A stretch of DNA of 14,431 bases from contig CAZBYL010000053.1 of assembly GCA_964496275.1 (NCBI GenBank), positions 1 through 14,431 on the forward strand. Reading direction: 5' to 3'. Positions 6,322 to 12,370 of this stretch are shown one piece after another; the stretch's first letter is position 1, and each line of letters starts with the position of its first letter. A model generated the notes under the pieces. That model ran no database searches. It had not been told where the DNA came from and worked only from the letters and a program-made list of their open reading frames with translations. The position numbers and the translations under genes were made by a program. The stretch comes from CAZBYL01 sp964496275. Its GTDB lineage: Bacteria; Synergistota; Synergistia; Synergistales; Synergistaceae.

Positions 6322-8819
6322 TACACCACCTCCGTACTGAATTTTGAAGCAGTTTCGCTTCCTATACCAAAATCTGATGAATAATATTCTTCTTTGAGTA
6401 CCCATAAACGAAACAGCCCTCCGCACGGACTGATATGGTAGATAGCTCCGCAGTTACTAAGCTCTGTTAATTTATGCGGATAGACGTTGACGGAATACTT
6501 CTGTGCTTTGCGAATGAGTTTCTTTGCCTCTTCGGGAGAGTTCTCTTGGCATAATTTGGCAATAATTTCCTTTCCCTCACCATAAGGCACAATAACGCCC
6601 TTCGTAGGTGCATCTATAACTTCAAAAAGGTTTCCTGCCGTTCCAAAAGCTTGTTTTAATTTGCGCTGCGCATTTGCAGGAGTCTTTTTGTTTGCAGATA
6701 ATAAATTAAGGATTGTATCTGTACGATCTCCCTTTACGCTGTACAGCATTTTTTCATTTAATTTACTAAAATAATAGTCAAAATATCTGGAAATAATAGC
6801 AGGAGAAGAAATATCTTTATTTTTACCATCAAGTTCCATCATAATTCTTAAAGCAACATCTCGGCCTAACTTTATTGATTCAAGTTTGTCTAAATTTTCA
6901 TCATTTTGACTCATATTTATTATATAAAGATATCCAATCTCAAAATATCCCTCTCTGTTTACCCTGCCCCCGGCCTGTATCATAGAGTCAATACCAGCAA
7001 GAGAGCGTATGCCGCAGTTAAAATCCACATCTATACCAGCTTCCATAACCTGAGTGGATATGCAAATCAACTTTGCTTTTTTATCTTTCAAAATAGCCTT
7101 TATCTCTTTAAGGACGAATTCTCTATGGGAAGCGCACATTTGAGCGCTCAAATGGATTACTTTAACATCTGTCTTAGCCTTTATCGATTTGAAAATTCTT
7201 TTTGCCGCTGCGGTTGTGTTTGCTATCATAAGCACATTATCGAATTTTGACTGTTTATCAAGTATAAAATCGCAGCATTCGTCCGTTGAATAGCCGCCTT
7301 CTTTGATTGCATCTATGAATTTAACACGTTTAAGACTCATATAGAGTTCTTCCGGATTTCTGATTATCTCGTCGTCATTGCCATAATATAGGCTGCCGTA
7401 TTTTCTGTTGACCCTGTTTAGGCACGGCTGAGTAGCTGTACAGAGCAGAGCGGTTACTCCGCATGTATCTGCAAGGAAGTCCAATGCTCCGCAAAAAAGA
7501 TGGATGGTTTTAATCGGAAGTGTCTGAATCTCATCGAAAATTATTATGGAATTTGCAAGCTGATGAAACTTGCGAATTCCTTTGGTTCCTCCGCCGAAAA
7601 TAGCTTCAAGAAATTGGACATTTGTAGTGAAAACTATAGGAGCATCCCAGTTTTCCGAAAGAAGCTTACCCTGCCATGTATCAAGAGATTCCGCAAGGTT
7701 TGAATGACATTCCAAAACCACATTACCCCTGTCCGCACCTGTCTCCAGAACCTCCCTAGCCGTCGAGGCATTTTGGTCGATTATCGATGTATATAGGATA
7801 ACATAAAAAATTCGTTCTATTGGGCTTTCAGTGCCGGAATATTTTTTGGCATGTTCCAGAGCAAAACGCAAAGCTGCCAAAGTCTTGCCGCCGCCCGTGG
7901 GAACGGTTAGAGTATAAATTCCCTTTGCTCCTTTTCCCCTGCTTTTGCAGTCTTCTGACACAGCCGAACGAATACAATTGACACGGGAATCATTGCTGAA
8001 CAGCAGCAGGTGCTTCTCAAGCCTGTCAGAGAGAGTGCCCCAATCGGTATACTTTGAGGCAAGGCGCGCTTCGGACGCGCCCTTAACGCAAAAATCTACG
8101 GTATCGCACCTGTCCGCATCAATTAAACAACTCGATAAGAACTTGGCAAAACACCCTAATTTAAAATTCACCCTGTCTTTGGCACAGCTTTCTTCTCTGC
8201 TTTTCTCAAGCTCAATCCAAGACAAGATCAGATCTCTGAAGTTTTTGAAAGTGCTCTCGTCGGACAATATGCTGTCTGTCTGCTCCCGAAGCTCAGAGAA
8301 TTCTGACGACAGATACCCCAGAGCTTCGTCCAAATGCGTTTGCTGCGTATTCTTGCCCATTCTCTTGGCAAACAGGTCAGAACCGTCGCTGTCTACCATA
8401 TCTGTAAGGCCGCAATGGTGACATGCAACAGAGAGAGCCAAAATCTCTGCGGCTATATATTTTTCGGATTTTATCGACTCACCGGACTTCTTTGAAGCAA
8501 CCAGATAATTCCATACATACTGAGCTCCGGCGGTCGAATGGTCAATCCTGCCCCTTGAACGCCGTAAGGCAGGCTCCGTATCTTCGGAGTCGTCATTATC
8601 TTGTTCATGAATAGAAGATGAGGCATTTATGTAGTTCTGAAAATCCGAAGAGCATTTTGCAATGTCATGAAGAAAACCAATAAGCCTGCCCCAAGGGCAA
8701 TAGCCGATTTTTGAGGCATACTTGCCGGACAGCTCGGCAGTTCCCGCCAGATGAGCACTCAATGTTTGAACTTCGGAATCCTCGGTGCGGATATGCGCAA
8801 CAAGCCGCTTTCTGCTCAT
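6321..8819 (-). CDS. cas3: Cas3 nuclease-helicase (HD plus DExD/H, type I-C)
   Basis: The 832-residue protein is the effector nuclease recruited after Cascade binds DNA; it unwinds and shreds the target in the 3' to 5' direction. The HD domain shows H23, H51-D52 (GFLHDIAKC), H94 and H134/H135 (ACHHCGL). The helicase part has Walker A TVPTGGGKT (305-313), DEIQ (429-432), TAT (461-463) and motif VI QAGGRVNREG (615-624). The start at 8819 is supported by GGAGGA (8829-8834) 9 nt upstream. The open frame reaches 8996, but that extension runs through the promoter and a terminator and has no Cas3 similarity. It is the first gene of the operon, so its promoter controls all of cas. Confidence 0.97.
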   Translation of the reverse strand: MSRKRLVAHIRTEDSEVQTLSAHLAGTAELSGKYASKIGYCPWGRLIGFLHDIAKCSSDFQNYINASSSIHEQDNDDSEDTEPALRRSRGRIDHSTAGAQYVWNYLVASKKSGESIKSEKYIAAEILALSVACHHCGLTDMVDSDGSDLFAKRMGKNTQQTHLDEALGYLSSEFSELREQTDSILSDESTFKNFRDLILSWIELEKSREESCAKDRVNFKLGCFAKFLSSCLIDADRCDTVDFCVKGASEARLASKYTDWGTLSDRLEKHLLLFSNDSRVNCIRSAVSEDCKSRGKGAKGIYTLTVPTGGGKTLAALRFALEHAKKYSGTESPIERIFYVILYTSIIDQNASTAREVLETGADRGNVVLECHSNLAESLDTWQGKLLSENWDAPIVFTTNVQFLEAIFGGGTKGIRKFHQLANSIIIFDEIQTLPIKTIHLFCGALDFLADTCGVTALLCTATQPCLNRVNRKYGSLYYGNDDEIIRNPEELYMSLKRVKFIDAIKEGGYSTDECCDFILDKQSKFDNVLMIANTTAAAKRIFKSIKAKTDVKVIHLSAQMCASHREFVLKEIKAILKDKKAKLICISTQVMEAGIDVDFNCGIRSLAGIDSMIQAGGRVNREGYFEIGYLYIINMSQNDENLDKLESIKLGRDVALRIMMELDGKNKDISSPAIISRYFDYYFSKLNEKMLYSVKGDRTDTILNLLSANKKTPANAQRKLKQAFGTAGNLFEVIDAPTKGVIVPYGEGKEIIAKLCQENSPEEAKKLIRKAQKYSVNVYPHKLTELSNCGAIYHISPCGGLFRLWVLKEEYYSSDFGIGSETASKFSTEVV

Positions 8820-8926
8820 AAAAATCAGTCCTCCATAATTTTTTATATGTGTATATGTAAAAAATTTTTCGGTCAAAAATCTGATTTCTGATAACACAAA
8901 AAAATGGAAGTCCCAAGCACAGGGCA

Positions 8927-8955
8927 AATATAACATTATTTCTTTGAAGTGTAAA
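8927..8955 (-). promoter_or_regulatory. cas operon promoter
   Basis: On the minus strand TTTACA (8955-8950) is followed by a 17-nt spacer and TATATT (8932-8927), with TG in extended -10 position (TGTTATATT). Each hexamer differs from the sigma-70 consensus at one base. Transcription would begin near 8920, giving a 5' leader of about 100 nt before cas3. The -35 box lies wholly inside the 17-nt sequence that matches the guide of the CreR-like RNA, so Cascade binding there would block RNA polymerase. Confidence 0.82.
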
Positions 8956-8959
8956 TAGG
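8940..8959 (+). promoter_or_regulatory. Cascade target (operator) in the cas promoter: PAM TTC plus 17-nt protospacer
   Basis: On the plus strand TTC (8940-8942) is followed by TTTGAAGTGTAAATAGG (8943-8959). The 17 nt are identical to the first 17 nt after the handle in the CreR-like RNA, and TTC is the established type I-C PAM, on the correct 5' side. From position 18 the pairing is no better than chance (about 5 of 16 in register). Such short, seed-anchored pairing is what allows Cascade binding while disfavouring Cas3 cleavage in known autorepression guides. The site covers the cas3 -35 box. Confidence 0.85.
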
Positions 8960-8974
8960 TAATAATTATACAAA

Positions 8975-9023
8975 GCAAAAAAAAGACCTTCCTCAAATAA
9001 AATAAAGGAAGGTCTTTTTTTGC
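8975..9023 (-). terminator. Intrinsic terminator of the CreR-like RNA, probably bidirectional
   Basis: The arms 8975-8992 and 9007-9023 pair almost perfectly: GACCTTCC with GGAAGGTC, extended by a run of 8 A opposite 7 T and a closing GC, around a 14-nt AT-rich loop. Read on the minus strand the hairpin is followed by 8 T, so it ends the CreR-like RNA about 20 nt before the cas -35 box and insulates the cas promoter. It is also T-rich in the other direction, but no plus-strand gene lies upstream. Confidence 0.85.
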
Positions 9024-9043
9024 TACCCTATTTACACTTCAAA

Positions 9044-9066
9044 GTTTCAACTAACGCGCCGACGCG
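9044..9066 (-). repeat. Solitary degenerate CRISPR repeat (pseudo-repeat)
   Basis: On the minus strand GGCGCGTTAGTTGAAAC (9060-9044) is identical to the last 17 nt of the array repeat, i.e. the 3' stem arm except its first base plus the whole handle. Upstream the normal 5' arm and loop are replaced by a shortened CGCGTC, so the stem becomes CGCG/CGCG with a TCGG tetraloop. It lies about 8.4 kb from the array, alone, at the opposite end of the cas operon. The retained half is exactly what Cas5c and Cascade need. Confidence 0.9.
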
Positions 9067-9074
9067 ATACTGCT

Positions 9075-9080
9075 ATTATA
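9075..9080 (-). promoter_or_regulatory. -10 element of the CreR-like RNA promoter
   Basis: On the minus strand ATGGTATAATAG gives a perfect TATAAT at 9080-9075 with TG in extended position (TGG before TATAAT). The matching -35 (TTTCCG at 9103-9098 with a 17-nt spacer) is weak, which an extended -10 can offset. Initiation about 7 nt downstream, near 9068, would place the transcript start just before the degenerate repeat hairpin. Confidence 0.7.
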
Positions 9081-9189
9081 CCATTGGCTCTGTTGGACGG
9101 AAAAAGCTGTAATGTACTTTACTCACAGATCTTCCGATTTTTCTGGCGGCATGAGGCAAATTGTGCTCTGAATCTTGGCTATAACTCTA

Positions 9190-9540
9190 TCACCCGTTAA
9201 CCTTGCCGTGTAATTCGCGCAACATATTTCTAATTTTTTGCCAACTTTGCAGTTTGTCCATCTGTTCCAATGCGTATTCAACATCACAATTAAAAAATAA
9301 TCCCTTGTGCTCTGCCGTAATACCTATATATGATAAGATTCCTTTTGATTGATACCCCTTAGTATCTTTTTCCCACCCTACCGATTCATGTTGATTTAAG
9401 TGTAAAATATCGGTATCCATTTCACGAAAACTTTTCTTTTCGAACAAATACGCATATAAAACCTGTTGCCGTTCCGACTCTGAATATCTCATATATTCCC
9501 TATCCCTATTGCCCGGTACTAAATCAGCCAATTGTTTCAT
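9190..9540 (-). CDS. Hypothetical protein, 116 residues, upstream of the CRISPR-Cas locus
   Basis: I do not recognise a named family. The protein is soluble and charged, without signal peptide or membrane segment. A middle block, RQQVLYAYLFEKKSFREMD then KGYQSKGILSYIGI, has the look of a conserved helical domain; the C-terminus (LEQMDKLQSWQKIRNMLREL) is predicted to be helical. The start at 9540 has AGGGTGA 8 nt upstream, an acceptable ribosome site. It lies upstream of the CreR-like RNA on the same strand, with about 110 nt between its stop and the RNA's -10 box. It could be an accessory defence gene or an unrelated cargo gene; the sequence does not decide. No terminator is visible between it and the small RNA. 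Confidence 0.65.
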   Translation of the reverse strand: MKQLADLVPGNRDREYMRYSESERQQVLYAYLFEKKSFREMDTDILHLNQHESVGWEKDTKGYQSKGILSYIGITAEHKGLFFNCDVEYALEQMDKLQSWQKIRNMLRELHGKVNG

Positions 9541-9679
9541 GGTATATCACCCTATTTTTCTAAAATAAAGTCTCTTACTAAAATTGCATCTCGCTTTGAT
9601 AATTATTTAGGTTCTTAATGCAATTGTGCCCAAGAGAAGAATTTGAATCGACGCCTCTGTGAACCGGCTTTTTATCCCC

Positions 9680-10204
9680 TTACAATTTCAAAATTATTCC
9701 TGTTACCGCTCCGGCTATTATGAGGAGTGCGGGGTGGATTTTTGTTTTTACCAGGAGCAGCAGGGCGGCTATTCCTATTAGGGCTGTGGCGGCGCCTGTT
9801 ATGCTGCCGAACGAGAGGTCGTAGGCGGCGTAGGCGAGCATTGCGACAACTACGGGGCGCAGACCTTTGAGCATGCTTGCTACCTTCGGATTTGATTTCA
9901 CTTCGTTTACAAAGCGCATTAAAAGGATTAGGGCTATGACGCTGGGGGCTACATTGGCAAGCATTGCCGCTATGCTGCCTACGGGGCCGGAGACTATGAA
10001 GCCGGTCGCGGCGGATATTTTTGTGGCAATGGGGCCCGGAAGAGCGTTGCCTATCGCCAGCATGTCCATGAATTGCTGCGCGTCCATCCAGTGGTATATT
10101 TCCACAATGTCCTTTTTGAATAGCGGAACCATTGAGGGGCCTCCGCCATAGCCTACGCAGCCTATTTTTACAAATGAAAGTATGAGGTCGATTATGTTTG
10201 TCAT
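9680..10204 (-). CDS. Chromate transporter family protein, half-size CHR subunit (second of pair)
   Basis: The 174-residue membrane protein has one CHR domain. Family motifs are GYGGGPSMVPL (about 18-28) and NALPGPIATK (about 53-62), followed by several hydrophobic helices and a conserved LKGLRPVVVAMLAYAAYD block shared with its neighbour. Short CHR proteins occur as adjacent pairs that act together, in contrast to the fused full-length ChrA. Studied members export chromate, probably in exchange with sulfate; in many anaerobes the true substrate of these pairs is unknown. It starts 9 nt after the first subunit, and its ribosome site (AGGAGA) overlaps that stop codon, so the two are made together. 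Confidence 0.9.
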   Translation of the reverse strand: MTNIIDLILSFVKIGCVGYGGGPSMVPLFKKDIVEIYHWMDAQQFMDMLAIGNALPGPIATKISAATGFIVSGPVGSIAAMLANVAPSVIALILLMRFVNEVKSNPKVASMLKGLRPVVVAMLAYAAYDLSFGSITGAATALIGIAALLLLVKTKIHPALLIIAGAVTGIILKL

Positions 10205-10213
10205 GGTGTTCTC

Positions 10214-10738
10214 CTACAGTTTGAGCGCGATTCCGACTATCGCGCCGAGGACAACTATCAGCGCGGGGTGGAGAGGGGTGAAGATCATCAGGCAGAGAGC
10301 CGCTATTCCTATGCCCCACGTCTTTTTGTTTTTGAGCGCGCCCGGCGCCATGTCGTATGCGGCGTAGGCGAGCATTGCAACCACCACGGGACGCAGCCCC
10401 TTGAGCATGCTTGAGATCATCGGGTTGTCTTTGACGAGCATTACCGCGCTTAGCAGCATTATGACGAGTATCGCAGAGGGCATAGCTATCCCGAGCACCG
10501 CGGCAAGAGCTCCTGCCCAACCACCCTTATAATAGCCCACTACGGCAGACATTTTTGTGATTACGGGACCGGGGAGAGCGTTTGCTATAGCGAGCGCGTC
10601 CATAAAGTCATCGAGGTTCATCCATTTTTTCCGCTCCACGACCTCCGCCTTAAGGAGCGGTATCATGGAAGGGCCTCCTCCGTAGGCTACAGAGCCGGTT
10701 TTGCAAAATGATACAAAAATAGAAGTCAGGTCTTGCAT
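10214..10738 (-). CDS. Chromate transporter family protein, half-size CHR subunit (first of pair)
   Basis: This 174-residue protein has the same length and motif spacing as its partner: AYGGGPSMIPL at about 18-28, NALPGPVITK at about 53-62 and the same LKGLRPVVVAMLAYAAYD block. The two are clearly tandem duplicates that have diverged. The pair would form a heterodimeric inner-membrane transporter with opposed halves, as inferred for other short CHR pairs. The start at 10738 (MQDLTSIF) is chosen over one 15 codons upstream because GGAGG lies 7 nt before it. The upstream non-coding region is shared with the divergent DUF3798 gene. Chromate resistance is possible but not shown. Confidence 0.9.
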   Translation of the reverse strand: MQDLTSIFVSFCKTGSVAYGGGPSMIPLLKAEVVERKKWMNLDDFMDALAIANALPGPVITKMSAVVGYYKGGWAGALAAVLGIAMPSAILVIMLLSAVMLVKDNPMISSMLKGLRPVVVAMLAYAAYDMAPGALKNKKTWGIGIAALCLMIFTPLHPALIVVLGAIVGIALKL

Positions 10739-10777
10739 TGTATCTCCTCCGTTATATTTTTCGTACAGATATTTTTG

Positions 10778-10787
10778 CCGCAAGCGG
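10778..10787. repeat. Small GC-rich palindrome upstream of the chromate transporter pair
   Basis: CCGCAAGCGG is a perfect 10-nt palindrome in AT-rich DNA about 40 nt before the first CHR gene. In the mRNA leader it could form a tiny hairpin, or it could be a protein-binding site. Nothing further supports either. Confidence 0.3.
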
Positions 10788-10862
10788 TTATCCGTGATTG
10801 TCTTTTTTTAAAATAGCATACATTTGAAAAATTACAAAGTCATTCAATGCAAATTAAATAAA

Positions 10863-10891
10863 TTGACATATTTATGAAACAGGGATAATAT
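10863..10891 (+). promoter_or_regulatory. Candidate promoter of the DUF3798 gene
   Basis: A perfect -35 box TTGACA (10863-10868) is followed after 17 nt by TAATAT (10886-10891), a 4-of-6 match to the -10 consensus. Transcription would start near 10898, leaving about 120 nt of untranslated leader before the start codon at 11020. The leader holds an AATTG-TAT-CAATT palindrome (10953-10965) and a 6-bp hairpin, AAAGCC/GGCTTT (10976-10994), just before the ribosome site. Confidence 0.6.
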
Positions 10892-10952
10892 TTTGCCCAT
10901 TACCTAAACAATACGTCCTATTAGCTGGTATTAGTGAATAAAATTTAAGTTC

Positions 10953-10965
10953 AATTGTATCAATT
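10953..10965. promoter_or_regulatory. Possible operator palindrome in the DUF3798 leader
   Basis: AATTG, three bases TAT, then CAATT form a perfect 5-bp inverted repeat downstream of the predicted promoter. The size and symmetry suit a dimeric repressor, and a GntR/FCD regulator is encoded at the window edge, but no second copy was seen and the link is speculative. Confidence 0.25.
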
Positions 10966-11019
10966 ATATCGGTGAAAAGCCTTTAATTGGCTTTATCAAA
11001 ATATAAAGGAGAGATTCTG

Positions 11020-12231
11020 ATGTGTATTTCTAAGCGGTTGGCGGGATTTGCTTTGTGTTTCGCTGTTTTTGCCATGGCAATCTGCCTTTTACCGGGAGCT
11101 TCTTATGCTGCAGCTCCCTACCATATCGGCATTATGACCGGTACTGTTTCGCAGAGTGAGGATGAGCTTCGCGGAGCGGAGTTTGCGATGAAGAAGTTCG
11201 GCGACGTGGCAAAGGGCGGCATGATAAAACACGTCACATACCCCGATAATTTTATGTCCGAGATGGAGACGACCATCGCCCAGATAGTTGGGCTGGCAGA
11301 TGACCCCTTGATGAAGGTTATCATCGTAAACCAGGCTATTCCCGGAACCACCGAGGGTTTCAGAAGAGTCAAAGCCAAGCGCCCTGACATTCTCTGCCTT
11401 GCCGGAGAACCGCAGGAAGACCCCAATGTCATAAACAGTGTAGCCGACCTGTCGGTGATAGAAGATTTTATCAGCCGCGGATACCTCATCGTTCACACGG
11501 CAAAGAAAATGGGCGCAACAAAATTCGTCCACATATCTTTCCCGCGCCACATGAGCTACGAAAGCATTTCGCGCCGCGCATCAATAATGGAGCAGGCATG
11601 CAAGGATTTGGGTATGCAGTACGTTTTTGAGACGGCTCCCGACCCTACAAGCGACGTGGGAGTGGCAGGCGCACAGCAGTTTATGCTTGAAAAAGTTCCC
11701 GCATGGGTCAAGAAATACGGCAAGGACACGGCCTTCTTCACGACAAACTCCTCCCTGCACGAGCCTCTGCTGCGCCAGCTTGCAAAGTACGGCGGATATT
11801 ATGTCGAAGCGACAAGCGCGTCTCCCATCGTGGGATACCCCGGCGCGTTTAATATCGACCTGTCCAAAGAAGCCGGAGATTGGCCCGCAATTTTGAAAAA
11901 GGTTGAGAAAGCTGTTATTAAGGCCGGAGGAAAGGGCAGAATGGGAACCTGGGCATATTCGCACGGATACGCAAACACTCTTGCTCTTGTCTACCTCGGC
12001 AAGGATGTCGTGGACGGAAAAGCCAAGATAACAAGCAAAAAAGACCTCCTTAAGAGCTACGCTCACTCAACTCCCGGCGTCAAATGGAGCGCGAACTACT
12101 ACACCGACTACGGCACGGGAGTTACGACAAAGAAAATGGTGCTCCTGTATCAGGATACCTACGTTTTCGGACGCGGTTACATGGGAACGCCTAACGTGAA
12201 GGTTCCGGCAAAATATTTTAAGGTGAAATAA
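11020..12231 (+). CDS. Secreted DUF3798 family protein, periplasmic-binding-protein-like
   Basis: The product is 403 residues. Residues 1-30 form a Sec signal peptide: positive n-region (SKRL), hydrophobic core (FALCFAVFAMAICLL) and a signal peptidase I site after ASYA; there is no lipobox. The mature part resembles the DUF3798 family, which is common in Synergistota, fusobacteria and some clostridia and has a periplasmic-binding-protein type I fold. That fold suggests binding of a small ligand outside the cell, but the ligand is unknown and no permease or ATPase gene adjoins it. The start at 11020 is chosen for AAAGGAGA 7 nt upstream and the clean signal peptide; the frame opens 11 codons earlier without a ribosome site. 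A strong terminator follows, so it appears to be transcribed alone. Confidence 0.85.
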   Translation: MCISKRLAGFALCFAVFAMAICLLPGASYAAAPYHIGIMTGTVSQSEDELRGAEFAMKKFGDVAKGGMIKHVTYPDNFMSEMETTIAQIVGLADDPLMKVIIVNQAIPGTTEGFRRVKAKRPDILCLAGEPQEDPNVINSVADLSVIEDFISRGYLIVHTAKKMGATKFVHISFPRHMSYESISRRASIMEQACKDLGMQYVFETAPDPTSDVGVAGAQQFMLEKVPAWVKKYGKDTAFFTTNSSLHEPLLRQLAKYGGYYVEATSASPIVGYPGAFNIDLSKEAGDWPAILKKVEKAVIKAGGKGRMGTWAYSHGYANTLALVYLGKDVVDGKAKITSKKDLLKSYAHSTPGVKWSANYYTDYGTGVTTKKMVLLYQDTYVFGRGYMGTPNVKVPAKYFKVK

Positions 12232-12262
12232 CTTTGAAATTTCAAATCGCAATATAAAAAGT

Positions 12263-12307
12263 ACGGCGGAGCTTATCGGCAATCGGGTATCCGCCGTGCT
12301 TTTTTTG
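12263..12307 (+). terminator. Intrinsic terminator after the DUF3798 gene
   Basis: The arms ACGGCGGA (12263-12270) and TCCGCCGT (12290-12297) form a perfect 8-bp GC-rich stem with a 19-nt loop, followed by GC and seven T. It lies 31 nt past the stop codon and separates this gene from the transferase gene. Confidence 0.92.
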
Positions 12308-12322
12308 TACGTCATGTTCGGA

Positions 12323-12328
12323 TATAAT
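12323..12328 (+). promoter_or_regulatory. Candidate -10 box for the gamma-glutamyltransferase-like gene
   Basis: A perfect TATAAT lies between the DUF3798 terminator and the next start codon. The -35 region 17 nt upstream falls in the terminator T-run and is poor, so the promoter is uncertain; but some promoter must lie here because of the terminator just before. Confidence 0.4.
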
Positions 12329-12370
12329 AAATCGGAATACAAATATTGCTGTGGAAGGGGTTTTTTTCCA

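Larger units (their letters stand above)
8974..9068 (-). ncRNA. CreR-like RNA: single-repeat crRNA-like guide aimed at the cas promoter
   Basis: The predicted transcript is about 95 nt. In 5' to 3' order (minus strand) it holds a short hairpin from the degenerate repeat (CGCG, loop TCGG, CGCG), the complete 11-nt I-C handle TTAGTTGAAAC ending at 9044, a spacer-like segment beginning at 9043 (TTTGAAGTGTAAATAGGG then TAGC), and a terminator hairpin. No second repeat follows; the terminator would define the 3' end. The guide matches the cas -35 region for 17 nt beside a TTC PAM. In its own locus the guide is preceded by AAC from the handle, not by a PAM, so it is protected from self-targeting. 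CreR RNAs with this function are known from several other CRISPR types; that this is one is inference, but the agreement of handle, PAM and target is strong. Confidence 0.82.

Noticed and set aside
8829..8880. Second cas3 promoter (TTGACC with TATACA) close to the start codon
   Set aside because: The spacing is only 15 nt and the sequence is generally AT-rich, so such matches are expected by chance.
8820..8996. N-terminal extension of Cas3 starting at 8996
   Set aside because: The extra 59 codons run through the terminator and the cas promoter, have no Cas3 similarity and no ribosome site, whereas the ATG at 8819 has GGAGGA at proper distance.
8943..9043. Inverted repeats as ends of a small transposable element
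   Set aside because: The arms flank only a terminator hairpin, there is no target duplication or transposase, and one arm directly continues a CRISPR handle while the other has a PAM and a -35 box; the guide/target reading explains more.
9044..9060. Remnant of a second, decayed CRISPR array
   Set aside because: Only one repeat half is present, it is exactly the functional half, and it has its own promoter, terminator and a matched target; neutral decay would not keep these.
8974..9189. CreTA toxin-antitoxin pair with the guide as antitoxin
   Set aside because: The guide matches the cas promoter itself, and I see no small toxin gene with a matching promoter site in the region.
9079..9189. 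Possible coding remnant or insertion-sequence end between the 116-residue gene and the small RNA promoter
   Set aside because: An open stretch after the stop codon lacks a start and recognisable similarity; no terminal inverted repeats could be matched.
9610..9670. tRNA-Leu 3'-end fragment as an attachment site (minus strand, TTCAAAT loop-like segment then CTTGGGCACAA)
   Set aside because: The T stem does not pair, the acceptor spacing is off by one base and no 5' part exists; similarity may be chance. No integrase is nearby.
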